From Desmodesmus armatus (taxonomy: Eukaryota > Chlorophyta > Chlorophyceae > Sphaeropleales > Scenedesmaceae), in the NCBI GenBank assembly GCA_007449985.2, contig VIIQ02000600.1, positions 186,001 to 250,000 of the forward strand: a stretch of DNA of 64,000 bases, in the 5' to 3' direction. A program made the position numbers and the translations under genes. How positions within the stretch are numbered: the first letter of the stretch is position 1; the number at the start of each line of letters is the position of its first letter. Below, in pieces: positions 1-11,700 of the stretch. A model generated the notes under the pieces. It had not been told where the DNA came from. It did not search any database and was given only the letters and a program-made list of their open reading frames with translations.

Positions 1-212
1 CAACTATTCCCTACCCACACAGCTCCAATCTCTTAGTCATCATAGGGTGTACCGGCTTGTCCTGTGCAATTCCGTCACAGGGTTACAGAAGACTCCTTGC
101 CCGGGGCGACTTTGTCACAGGGTGTAGCAGCCAATGTGCATACAATTACCAACAGTGTCAAGCATCCCCTGGCAACATGTCTGCACATTTCTCCCACCAT
201 TCATGCATGCAG

Positions 213-1314
213 GTGCTGGCATCCATGGCTTGCGGCGTGCTTCAGTGAAGCTGTCAGACTACATCAATGCCAAACGGGCGCGGCGGGGCCTGGCCCCGCG
301 GCCAGTGCGCTGCTGTGTCATAGGTTTCCCCAACATTGGCAAGTCTGCGCTGATCAACCGGCTGCTGGGGCGCAAGGTGGTGGAGTCGGCAGCGCGGCCG
401 GGAGTCACACGGGTGTTGCGGTGAGTGGAAAGTACACTGCCTGAAGTGGCCATGGCTGTCCGGCAGGATGGCTCCTAGTGAGCATGCATGATAGTACACG
501 CACTCCCCTTGCTGACACTAGTACGCCGTTCAAGTCAAGGGACAGGGCAAGTGATGGCTGCTGCAAAGCAGAGGGCAGGACGGGGGGACCAGCCACAGGG
601 TGGCAGCTGTGAGGGAAGGGAAGCAGCAAGAAACAGAATGGTGTCGCAGGCGCACGTCAAGTGCATGCGATGCTGCATCACATGCCAATCCCGCCGGTCC
701 CAAACCCAAAAAAAATCCCGCCGGTCCCAAAGGAATCAAGCATTGGCCTGTGATCACACCTTGCCAGTCGCAGCCAGCCATAAGGCACACTATGTGCTGT
801 GTCCTTTCTGCAAGCAACTCAAGCATGGGCCACCGTGACTTGCTGATTCGTTGGTGTTGTTGCTTGCACCAGCGCTTTTCAAGCTGCATGCACCGTTGCC
901 AATGGACTGGTTTCCTGCTGCTGCTGCCTTGTACGTCGCAGGTGGGTGCGCCTAGGTGGCGACCTCGACCTGCTAGATGCCCCCGGCATCATCCCAGCCT
1001 CCTTCAACGACCAGGGAGCAGCACAGGCGCTAGCAATGTGCAACGACATCGGCGAGGCCTCATATGTCGACAGCTTGATTGCGTCAGCATTACTAATCCG
1101 CATCAAGGAGCTGCCGCGCAACTCTGGCGCCCTGCAGAAGCTGGCGCAGCGGTATAAGCTGCACCCGCTGAGTATGAGTGCGGAGGATTACGTGGCGCAT
1201 GTTGCGGGGCAGGTGTTTGGTGGGGACACAGAGAAGGCAGGGGTGCGGCTGCTGAACGACTATAGGAATGGGGTTCTGGGCAACTTTTCCCTGGAGCTGC
1301 CTACAATGAGATGA
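213..1314 (+). CDS. RbgA/YlqF-type circularly permuted ribosome-assembly GTPase, 3' part
   Basis: Two exons are visible, 213-420 and 942-1314 (TGA), joined by a 521-base GTGAGT...CGCAG intron. The first contains the P-loop GFPNIGKSALINRL and the RPGVTR segment; the second contains the G3 motif DLLDAPGIIP. The joined order PNxGKS, RPGVT, LDAPG followed by a helical C-terminal domain (FGGDTEKAGVRLLNDYRNG) matches the RbgA/YlqF family, which acts in large ribosomal subunit assembly. In this family the G4/G5 motifs precede the P-loop, so they and the start codon should lie upstream of the window. The splice joins CG to G, restoring an Arg codon and the family's RPGVTxxxxW context. The organellar isoform is a guess: no transit peptide can be seen. 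The acceptor at 212 is plausible, but the upstream exon is outside the window. Confidence 0.85.
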
Positions 1315-4300
1315 GCCCCAGTCTGTGTTTGTGTTTGAGTTTGTTTGATGTTTGATGTCAATGTGTGTATGTTATTGGTGTTTGTGATGGTTGCTGGTGG
1401 GCTCCTGGCATGAGGCTGATGGTGCCATTTTCTGGCTCGTTGTGTGATAGAATCCTGATTGGCTTTGGCTGCTGCACACAGCACCACAATCAGCACGATG
1501 CACTTCCTTTGGCAGCACACAGTGACTGGGAGGTGTTGTTTTCAAGTCTTCATGGGTGTTCCCACATTCTCTCTACAGGTCAGCTGGAGTGCATGAACCG
1601 TCCACCGATGTACTGATGCATTTTGCTCCCCAGCAGGTCTGGCTGACCAGTATCGTCTGTCTGTGTACAAGGTGGGGGTCCTCAAATTTGCCCACATGTT
1701 GGGATCTCACACTGTGAGTCCTGCGCACCAGGTTTAACGACGCAAACATCACAAGATACATTTGAAAGTAAACTTTTTTCATTTTGACGGGCAGCCGTTG
1801 GGTTTGGAGCGTGATATGGCGACAGCAGCAGCACTGCTGCTCAACAGCAGTGTCCCTCAAATTTGTCCACCCTGAATATGCAGCACAACGAGCTTTTGAA
1901 GGCTGGAATATGTTCCAAATAAATATTGTAATACTTTTGACTCTTAAGATCAACACCTGAGGGCCTCTGAAAGCCTCCCTCTAGGCCGCTGAGGTACTGT
2001 GCAGTACTGCACAGTAACAGCGGCGGCAGCAGCTGGTGCCCTGCCAAGCCCTGATGTTGCTTCTTTCCATCTGCCAACACCTCCCTGCAGTTTGTCCCTG
2101 CTGTTGGATCACTCACAAGTGCCCAATTGCAGTTTGCAGGCTGCAGGGCAAGGCTGGTGCAGTGATTATTCACACATTTTGACCGGAGGGTGTGCCCTAA
2201 ACTGTTGCGACAAGGTTTTCATTGAAAAGGCGGAGCCTCAGGGCTCCTGCTCCTTTTCAACGACAACCTTGGTCAGACGTGATGTGTGAGAGCTGAGTAC
2301 AGTATTGCCTGTGTACCCTACTGCAACTTTGTCCAGAAGGCGTTTTCGAACTTGTCCAGAAGGCATATTCAACTGCAAAGTTGTCCCACAACCATCTTTG
2401 CCACACCCCAGACCTTTTCAACTGCGACCTTGTTCAGAAGCTGAGGTTCTGCCCACATCAGTGCATCACATGTAGCCGCACTGGGAGGCCTTATCATTAC
2501 AAACTTGTTCAGAAGCCGAGGTTATGCCCACATTAGTGCATCAACTGTAGCAGGACATTCATGAGGAAGGCCTGTCAACTTCGAACTTTCGTCAATGAAT
2601 GATGTGAATGGTGAGCCCATCACTGCGTGTGATCACATTGCAGTTCCATGGGCAGGGGGGGAAGGGGGCAGGGGGGCTGCGCGGAGACGGGGGGGGGGGG
2701 GGGGGGCGAGGGGGGCGATGGGACCGACTCTATTCCCAAGTCCGTCAGTGTTACAACAACCCTAACAGTGTACACCCCTAGCAGCAATATGATAAGCTCA
2801 GTGCCCTACAGCGTCACCGCGTGTCATTGAGTTGGTGGGATTGTGCCCTCCCCCGCCCCTTACATTGTTATCTGCCATGGCGCTGAAGTTCCGTCCTTCT
2901 TTTGCTGCCAAACCCCTCCTGTGCAACTCACCACTCCTTGTTACCTCTGTTGTCAACTCCCCAGCTTCATCCCCACCCAACATTCGAACCTCGTCCAGTC
3001 TCTCAGCCTGCCTTCATGCTATGTCAATGCTTTTGCACAGCCCATCCCCCCCCCCCCACTTTTCTGTTGAATAAGACTTCAATACTAGAACTGGAAGCAA
3101 CATGCGCTTTGCCAGGTTGATTGTTGACATGCAACTGCTAGTAAACGAGTGTCGCTTCCAACACGTTCTACGGCTCCTTCCCGTGCGCCCTGCTGCAACG
3201 GCACGATGGTCCCTGCTTCCATTGCTGGCTGCTTTGGCGTCTGCAAGTATCCGCCCCCTCCTCCTCCTATGCTTGCGCAGCACCTGCTGAGTTTGGTCCC
3301 AAATTGCCAGCTCCTGCCCCCAACCCACATGGGAACTCAATCCGTACTCACAGCCCTCCCTTCTTGTTTGCTCAGGCACTTCCACAGCCCCCTCGGTCAT
3401 GCCTGCCCCACGGATGCTGCAAACTGGTGAAGTAGTCTGCCAGCAATGTACCGCCCCATGTTTACTTTGAACTGCTTCTGCCATGGCACTGGCCAGTGCC
3501 AGCCCTAATTATCCCCATGCTGCGGCTCGGCTGCCCCTGTGCCACAAGCTCCCTTTCAGCCATCGCCTCAAACCACACACTCCCTGCCTGCCAACAATGC
3601 ACACTCCCTAGTCTCCATCTACGATGCTGTTGCTGCAGCGGCGTCACCAGCGATTGGTACTAGATAGCCAACTCCTACAGGATCCTCTAACTAGAGGTGA
3701 CCAAGCCAGCTAGCTACTGGAGCCTGATTTGTGAGTAGCCATCTACAGTGGACCCGCTAGGGTGGCAGCCTACCTGCCTTGCTGTGCCCAACAGCAGCAA
3801 CTGCTGACAGGGACCCCGAGTGGCGCTGCTGCTGCTGCAATGGTCTTACCGGCTGCAATGTGTGAACATGCTGACCACGAAAGTCCAGCGAGCAACGCCA
3901 CATAGTTTGCGGTTCTGTGGCATGCCCTTTGTTACGTGCATGGCTGCGTGCTGATTTGCGTGTGAGAGCTTGGAGGTCTTGGCTGCAACAAACCACTTGC
4001 AACGTAACTTGAATTCTGATCATGCAGCTGGCAGCTTTCCTAGCAGCCACGCGGGGTGACCGTTGATTGACAGTTGCATGTTGGGTGGCAACCGCAGGCA
4101 AACCGGTGTATCCAGGCCTCGTGATGCAGTTTTAGTTCCCCTCACGCGTGATTTAGACATTTCCCAAGTGACGCTGCCAGCCGTGCGCTGTGCAGCCCGC
4201 ACGGAGCACCAACGTATGACAATGGTGACGGACAGGGTCAACCTAGGTGGCGGGGCTCCGCCAAAAAATCAACTGTTGATGTAAAAATGTTATCGTATCA

Positions 4301-4969
4301 TTCTTTTCGCGCCTCGCGACTCCTCCTAACTGAGTGGACCAAGTGTGTGATCACCATCTGCTGCTGCTCTTAGTAACCTCGTGTCTGGCCAAATCTGACA
4401 TTACAGATCATTTTCTACGTATACACATACACACTTTCCAAAAGGGCAGGGCCTGTGGCTGCCTGTACTCGCCAAACAGCTGGGTGGGCAAATTGGTGGG
4501 GCGGGCAAATTTGAGGACCCCCACCTTGTAAGGCTGACACAAGCCCAACAAGGGCAGTTTTATTTGGCGCTGTTGCTGGTGACCACTAATTCGATGTAGT
4601 GTGCATGTCAGCTGTCTCTCACAGTGATAGAGTTTGAGAAAGTCCATCCTGCCAGCGATGCTGGTTTGACGCGCCTGGGACTGTCACCTGACTGACACCC
4701 CTGGTGACATCCATGATCCGACTTGAGTGCAAGACACGTTCGCAGTTTCCTGCGCTTTGGTTCGCTTTGTGTACTACTTTGCTGGCCAACAGTCACACGA
4801 TGTAACCTCGCTTCTGAAGCGACGACATCATTCACTCCAATGACGAGATCGGCCTTCCATTGACCGAGCACTCAAGTGACTCAACTACACTACCCACTAA
4901 CCAGACAGGACTGTCGCAGTATCTCGTTCTCTTACGCGACACTTGCAACACTCAGACAACGAGTCCAGG
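1315..4969. other. Intergenic region with 3' UTR and degenerate repeats
   Basis: I see no credible gene here. A TGTAA at 1927-1931 could be the poly(A) signal of the GTPase gene. Between about 2320 and 2560 a unit beginning CTTGTTCAGAAGC and ending GTAGC recurs as diverged tandem copies (about 2441 and 2503), with related GTCCAGAAGG fragments at 2331-2365. A G-run lies near 2690-2706. A short GGCGG/CCGCC hairpin sits near 4250. Open frames in this stretch are short, cysteine- or proline-rich and unrelated to known families. Confidence 0.5.
2320..2560 (+). repeat. Diverged direct repeats (CAGAAG-containing unit)
   Basis: Two copies of a roughly 48-base unit at about 2441 and 2503 share TTGTTCAGAAGC, a GAGGTT core, GCCCACAT and GTGCATCA with a few substitutions. 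Earlier partial copies contain TTGTCCAGAAGGC. The pattern is directly visible, but no coding or structural role is apparent. Confidence 0.55.
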
Positions 4970-6550
4970 ATGAGCTCTCGGAAACGCAGCAGGTGCAGTG
5001 GCACCAATCAGTTCAGTGGGGACCGTCTGGTCATCAAGCTAGCGGCAGCAGGCAGCGGTCCCAACCCTGAGCTAGCAGCAGACACCGTGACTCTACGCAG
5101 CTGCTGCTCTTGCTGCGAAGGGCTGCCAACAGAGGCAGAAGTCTGGGACATCAGCAGCATGCTAGTCGCTGGAAAGCCAGTCAAGCGCCAGACAGCGGTG
5201 GAGTGGCTGAATGCAGTGTACAGTAGGCTTGATGACAGCTGCTTCGAGGATCAAGAGGAGAGCGAAGTGCAGACCATGACAGACCTGTTTGAGCTCCTCA
5301 TGTTTGCAGACGCAGTAGGATCACGCAGAGGCATCTTGCTGCACTGCATTGGCAGGCTCAGCCATCTGATGGCCAGTGCAAGGCAGGGGGAGGAGGTTGT
5401 GTACCTTCCTACAGGTAAGCAGCTGTGCCTATCCACCGCAGCCCCCTCAATTCTTGATCTTGGGCCACAGCTTGCCAAGCATAAGGTGCAATTGTGCCGC
5501 TCTGGTCCCAGCTGTGCAATGGGCTGTGCAGGCATGCCACTCAGGAGGAGTCCAACTCATTGAGGCCTTTCACTGACTCACTCCCGCCTACTTGAGCCCT
5601 ACTCCCCCTAACTTGAGGCTTGCAGCTTTAGCATCGGTAGCAATTGACACAGCAAAGCCCAGTAGTTACTGAAACGCCCTGGCCCCTGTACCTGTGTGTC
5701 TGATGCCATGTGATGCAGACGGCAGCATGTTCGTCTGGTGTGGACCAGACCGCCTCCAGCTGGAGCTCAGGACACCCTCAAACTACGGCCACATAGGCGA
5801 CGCCGCCCAGAACCGCACACACAAGCTTTTCTTCATCGACGACATTGCCAAGCAGACAGAGCAACTCCTGTTCCTCGCCCACAAGCTCTCCCTGGAGCCA
5901 CTGCAAGCCCGCCTGCACACCTTCCTCTCCGGCTGCTGCCACGGCGACACCAGCCTCCTCTATGGCTCCCTAGGGAAGGTCCTTACCCCACGTGTCATTG
6001 ACGAGGCTGCGAAATCCAACCCAGGTTTCGACAGCCACGCGTGGGTGTCCAGCCTCCTGACTCAGCCCTGTGGGCTTACCTCCCGCAGTCACCACATTCA
6101 TCAGGTGCTGAAGCCCCTGAGATTCACCGACAGGGAGGAGGGCCGGTCACCAGTCAGGGGCTATGGGGGATACGGAGGGTACGGGGGCTATGGGGGCTAT
6201 AGCCCCAGGGGCTATGATAGCCCCCCGGCGCCCCGGGCTATGGTGGGTACCGAGACTACCTAGGGACGGGAAGGTCTTCAAGGCAGCCAGAGGATGAGCC
6301 ACCAAATGAGACTCGCTTCACAGCACGGCTCACCCGTGACTTCATGGGGTCCAAGGCAGGGAAGGAGGTGTCTGTGGAGCTTGATGTGTTCAGGGGGACC
6401 GCGCGGGTGGGGATGGTTGACTGCAGGGTGCAGCTGCTGCTGGGGCCGCTGGTGACTGATGCAACAGACTTCCAGCGTATGATGAACTGGGGGCTGGCAG
6501 AGCCAGATGCAGCGCAGGAGGATGGTGTGGACGACCTGGACGACCACTGA
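4970..6550 (+). CDS. BTB/POZ-like algal protein with Gly/Tyr-rich segment and an apparent frame break
   Basis: Exon 1 runs 4970-5414 (ATG inside GTCCAGGATGAGC); exon 2 runs 5719-6550 (TGA). The splice is ACAG|GTAAG to GCAG|AC and restores an Asp codon. The first half has a BTB-like pattern (VWDISSMLVAGKPV, AVEWLNAVYS, DLFELLMFADAVGS) resembling proteins abundant in volvocine algae. The middle has an alpha-helical segment (TEQLLFLAHKLSLEPLQARL), which could be a BACK-like region. A GYGGYGGYGGY tract follows. The reading frame ends early at 6262-6264, but the +1 frame continues with the same Gly/Tyr composition and an acidic C terminus to 6550. One extra base in the C6 run at 6221-6226 would join the two frames and make the exon total 1278 bases (425 residues). 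The BTB assignment rests on pattern only; substrate-adaptor function for a cullin ligase is inference. Confidence 0.6.
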
Positions 6551-6579
6551 GGCCTCCACACACCTCTTCTTCAACAGCA

Positions 6580-7100
6580 GCAGGAGCGGCGGCGGCGGCA
6601 GCAGCCATGGGGGCTGCGGCTGAGGCAGCAGCAGCAGCAGTGGCGGCTGAGGCAGCAGCAGCAGCAGTGGCGGCTGCGGCTGCGGCTGTGGCGGCAGCAG
6701 CAGCAGCAAGAGCGGCGGCTGCGGCTGCGGCGGCAGCAGCAGGAGCGGCGGCTGCGGCTGCAGCGGCAGCAGCAGGAGCGGCGGCAACGGCGGCAGAAGC
6801 AGCATTGGCGGCTTCTGCGGCAGCAGCAGGAGCGGCGACAGCAGCGGCGGCCAGCAGCAGTGGCGGATGCAGCCATAGCGGTGGCAGCAGCATGTGGCAG
6901 GAGTGGCGACAGCGGCGGCAGCAGCAGCAGTGGCGGCGGCTGCAGCAGCAGCAGGGGCGGCGGCGGCGGTGTACAGCTGCAGCAGCAGGAACGGGGCCGG
7001 CGGCGGTGATCAGCTGCAGCAGCAGGAGCGGGGCGGCGGCGGTGGTCAGCAGCAGCAGCAGGAGCGGGGGCCGGCAGTGGCGGCAGCAGCAGCATCAGTA
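6580..7100. repeat. Imperfect GC-rich trinucleotide array
   Basis: Interspersed GGC, GCA, CAG and GCG triplets run for about 520 bases just after the stop of the BTB-like gene. The array is polymorphism-prone low-complexity DNA. If transcribed, it would lie in the 3' UTR. Confidence 0.8.
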
Positions 7101-7386
7101 GGAGGCGAAGGTCCAGCCAGCAGCATCAAGCATGGCCAAAGCAGCAGCATGCAGAGGTGCTGTCACATAAGTAGATCTACCTTTGAGAAGCAGCACCCCT
7201 AAGCTGTGCTACTTGGCTCGCAGCTAGTATATGGCCAGTGTTGGCCAGCAGGACGGGAAGGGCCCCTCGGCTGTCAGGCGGCTGGGGTGGCTGTACATGT
7301 AGACTGTACATGAGCATCTTGTGAACAGCAGTGAATCACCATCATTGGCAGTGTGTTCCAGGGGGCCTGCACATTTTATTCAGGAT

Positions 7387-7391
7387 TGTAA
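7387..7391 (+). terminator. Candidate TGTAA polyadenylation signal (BTB-like gene)
   Basis: TGTAA is the usual poly(A) signal in Chlamydomonas relatives. This is an instance roughly 840 bases after the stop codon; its use is inferred. Confidence 0.35.
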
Positions 7392-8759
7392 AACACTGAG
7401 GAGCTTGTGACATAACTGGTCACCATTATGGTTGACCTTTACGGTTGATTTTGCTTGTATGTATCCCCGTGTGACGATGTAAACGCATTTTACAATGACA
7501 AGTGTGCCAGCTCTGCTGCGGTCTGCTGCATGCAGCATGTGCAGGCCCTGCTAGCAGCTTCATGGGCAGAGTGCTGCTGCCATCGGCACAGCTTTATGTT
7601 TCAAACGCACATTGTCCATGCACCCACTCCTTTTTGTTGACAGACACGACAGCTTCAAGCCTCTGCAATGTAACCACAATGCACCCAAGCAGACGGGGTG
7701 TGTCATGTTCGGTCTGTGCAACAAACTGCTTGTAGGCACACAACAGCAGGGCACCAACATATCCTACTTGGCCAGGTCCCAATATCCCAGCTGTGGCAAC
7801 ACATGGCTGGCCTGCTGCCAGTGGCACCTGGACTGTGCAACAGCACGATCTGCAACTCCAGCCGGCCCCATTGTTTCAGTGCTCCTGTTGTGTGTGCTGA
7901 CACTTCATGTGCAGGACTGTCGGGAGGGTCAGTGGGTGATGTTGCTGTCACCATCTAGAGCTAGTGTGTGGGTGGGGGGGGGGTGGGGGTGGGTGGAGGG
8001 GGTGGGGGGTGGGGGGGACCTGAACAGGACTGGGGGGGCAATGGACAGGTGTGCAGTTGTGATGTTGCCACCTATCTGGCCTTGATTACTGTAGAATGCA
8101 AGTCCACAGGGAGCAAAACAGCTCAAGCTGAGCGGTTCAGCTTGCAACTTTCAAAAGTTGTCACAACCGTGCACACCTGTTGCAGGCCATCACTCGCTAT
8201 GCCCTCCTCAAATTACCATGCCAGACACTACAGTTCTGCTATCCAGTGCCGCCTTTTGAGTATCGTCCATTGCGCTGAGCATACACGTGTAGTTTGGTAT
8301 GCTTCCTTCCATTCAGCGCCCAGGCGCAGTGCTCTTGCAGCAACAGGCTCACAGTCAGCGCGACGTTGGAGTTTTAGTGTCTCATCAGTGTCGGAGGCAG
8401 CTTGGAGAGGCATCTGGCTCAATGGGCTGCATGTGCTGATCTGCAGTGCCAGGTGCGTCTCTCTCGTCTGTTTCCAGCCTCACCAGCGCTGAGAACTGTA
8501 TGATGTAAGGGTTTGCTGGCACGCACGGTGTGCACGGCAGGTATCCGTGCTTTGCCGAAAGCGGTTGAGTGGAGCAGCAGGTTGCATGCGCGAGCCCAGA
8601 GCAGTGCCAGCACCTCGCCGCACTCTGATACATTGCAATTCCGCGTTTCTACAGCAGCAGCCTTACCTGTCACTGCATTGGCTGCTGCATGCCTCCCCTT
8701 TGGCCTCCCACCCTCAGGTCCCCCCCCCCCCGCGCTGACGTACAGATCAGTGGGTAACC

Positions 8760-11700
8760 ATGACCAAGGCAGGGGCTCAGGCAAGGGCTGCTTTAGCCTC
8801 TAAGCGCCAAAAGGTTCTCTCGGATGACGCTTCACCTGCTGCTGACACCCCTGCCAGCGCACAGCAGCAGGAGGATGCTGACACAGACGCACCCAGGCGC
8901 ACTAGTGGCGTCGCCAAGGGCAGCAGGAAGCGCTCAGCACAGCAGCTGCGTGAGCCGGCAGATGCAACACAGCAGCAGCAGCCCTCAGCAGCTGCAGCAG
9001 CTGCTGCCTGCGCAGAGCAGCAGACGCGCCCCAAACGCCAGCGCAAGGCCAGCACTGTGGGGCAGGATGCTCCTGCTAAAGCGAATGGAGCACCTGCTGC
9101 TGGCACACCCTCTAAGAAGCAGCAGAAGCAGCAGCAAGGCGCGCCCTCAAAGCAGCAGCAGCAGCAAGGCCCTAGCGCCAAACGGGCCCCTCAGCGCGCA
9201 CGGCAGGCACCAGCACCCGCAGGGGCAGCCGGCACAGCTGCTGCGCTGAAGTCTGCCCCCAAGCGCAAGTCCACAGCAGCAGCTGCTGCCGAGGCGGCCA
9301 CACCAGCAGCTGCCGCCGCAGCAGCAGCAGCAGCCGCAGGTGCTGCCGAAACACTCACACCAGCAGCTGCCGCCGCCGCTGCAGCAGCAGCAGCCGCTGC
9401 AGGTGATGTTGAACGCAGCAAGGCTATCCTGCGCGCAGCAGCAGCAGGTGCCTCTGGTGCCGGCAACCCTGCTGCTATGCTGACTTCTGCTGCCGCAGCG
9501 GCTGCAGCAGCAAAACCAGGCCCTCCCCCTGGCCTGACAAGGCCTGCAGGTTCGGGGCTGTCTATCACACCCCCGTGGGTGGCAGCAGCAGAGGCAGCAG
9601 CAGCAATGCTGCACCTCAAGAGCAGGCCTGGGCGCATCTATGCCAAGGGCAGGCTGGTGTGTGACGTTCCTGATGTCTCGGTCTACAGGCTGGGGGAGCA
9701 GACAGGGCACAACGCCAAGCTTTTTGTGTGGGTGAGTTGGGGTGGTATCTGATGGTGGTGTCAGGGGGAGGGGGTCCAGCACATGAGTTAGGCGATAGCT
9801 TGATCAAACAGGACTGCTACTTGCTGCTCAAGCAGCTGCAGTCCTGATGGCTATTTCTGCTAAGATTGTGTGGGTCTGCAAACAGGACAGCAAGCACAGC
9901 TGATCCTGCATCTTTGTGAGCAGCAGGCAGTAGTGTGCGTTGTCTAGTGCTGCGGCTCGTCCACAGCGTGAGAAATGGGTCCTGCCTAGAGCTTGGCTGT
10001 GTTGTGCAGCAGGCAACAGCGTGCTGTGTTATGCCATGCTGATGTCCTGACTATGCTGTGCTGTGCCGTGCTATGCTGCACCATGTCTTCCTATCCCCTT
10101 TCTCCAGGAGCCGAACTCGGACGCAGCTGCGTCTGTTGATGCAAAGGTGGCGAAGAAGGCTGGCCATCCAGTGGGCATTGCTGGAGGTTCTGAGGGTCGG
10201 TGGGAGCAGGTATGGTGCATGCTGTTGGAATGCACTACTGCCAGTTCCGCCATTCGCACCCGATGCATGCATGTGGGGATGCTCCTGTTGCCAGTAATGC
10301 CAAATCCAGCAGCCTACTGGACCATCCTGGCTTGGACAGTACATGTGTACTGCTTGGGCGCTGGTTGATGGGGTTGGACTTTAGGGTGGCACGTGCTCGC
10401 AGCTAAGTGTTACGATGGTTCAGATGCTGTGCTGGCCTGGTTTGTCAGTTGATTATGTTCACAAACAAGTACAGCATGCCTGCCTGCCGGTGTTTGGAAC
10501 TACTGGCACAGGCAAGCTGCAGTCAAACAGCATTCCTCAGGTCTGCCTCGACTGTCCGCATCTTCCTGCCCAGCGGCCGAGCGCATGACTGTGCTGCAGC
10601 AAACTGGGAACCGTTGTGCTGTTGTGTCCGTCTGCCGCAGGTTACTGTCTCGTGCCACGACTGCCAGCACCAGCACGTCAAGACGCTGTGTGGTGATCGC
10701 AACCACCCTGTCAAGGTCATCTCGGGTGCCTACAGCTTCCAAACCTGGTGCAACAGGTGAGTAGGCATGGGAGCTGCATGGGGGCTGAGGGGCAAAGGAA
10801 AGGGCTGGTGTGGTTTTTGGCGGGAAGGGGGGGGGGACACGACGCCGCAGCGAGGATGGTTGGAATAAGTAGCTGCCGCATGCAGGTGGAGGGTGCAGGA
10901 AGGGGCCGTTGGTGAGGGTGGGTTAAAGGCCATGTGGCTGCAGTGAGCATGGTCAGGAGTAGTAGAGGCTGCATGGGCGTAATCATTCGTATTGGCTGTG
11001 GCTGCTGCCTGGTGTACTGCTGTATCTGCATTTATGAAATTGTGTTTTGATTTTGTTTTGGCTGCAGGTGCATGCGCTGCGCGCGTGACTGTTCCACTGC
11101 ACTGACACACACTTGTACCCACGCCATCGCCTTGCATATCTTGCTGACCACAATCTTGATGCCCTCCTCTTTCCGCACCCATCTGGCCGCCCTCCTTCCG
11201 TTGCAGGTGCCTGGTGCTGCGTTATGCCGGCACATCGCTGACGTTGGGAGACCTGCACGAAGGCTGCCCGCTGTGCCGCGGCTGCTGTGTTTGCAAGGCG
11301 TGCCTGGGCATGACTTCGCATGTAGGTGAGTTTTTGGCAACACGTGACTCGCATGCATCGGACACATGGTCGTCATATGTGGCTGGGTATTGGGCTGTTG
11401 GGGCGGGAGGGTGGGACACACGACCTGCAGTCGTCGGACACACGGTCATCAGGGGGCGGGTAAGCCGTGCCTGGGCATCACGACGCATGCAGGTCGGAGT
11501 GTTAGGAAAACATGAGCTGCATGCGTCAGATACCTGGTCATCATGTGTGGCTGGGTGGCGGGACGGGCTGTGCTGGTGTTTGGAGGGTGGGGTGGGACAC
11601 ATGACTTGCGTGCATGAGATACATGGTCATCATGTGTGTGGCTGGGTTTCGGTACGGACTGTGCAAGAGGGTGGGTGCGGACGCAGAACATCCATGCATC

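Larger units (their letters stand above)
6551..8759. other. 3' UTR with GC-rich microsatellite, then intergenic DNA
   Basis: From about 6580 to 7100 the sequence is an imperfect GGC/CAG/GCG triplet array that stays open in several frames on both strands, so its alanine- and serine-rich frames are not evidence of a gene. TGTAA at 7387-7391 is a candidate poly(A) signal for the upstream gene. A G-rich tract at about 7967-8036 has G-quadruplex potential. Nothing else is recognisable up to the KDM3 start. Confidence 0.5.

Noticed and set aside
6390..6893. Minus-strand Ala/Pro-rich frames over the same array
   Set aside because: They overlap a supported plus-strand coding exon and are explained by triplet repeats.
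6607..7101. Alanine-rich open frame downstream of the BTB-like gene
   Set aside because: GC-rich triplet arrays stay open in most frames on both strands; there is no start context, splice signal or non-repetitive sequence to support a protein.
7967..8036. G-rich tract as a functional quadruplex promoter element
   Set aside because: The nearest start codon is over 700 bases away and the tract looks like simple-sequence expansion; noted only as low-complexity DNA.
11069..11110. Alternative KDM3 exon beginning CMRCARDC after intron 3
   Set aside because: It offers a matching phase but no downstream donor, and the exon at 11207 gives the family pattern WCNRC...CPLCRG.
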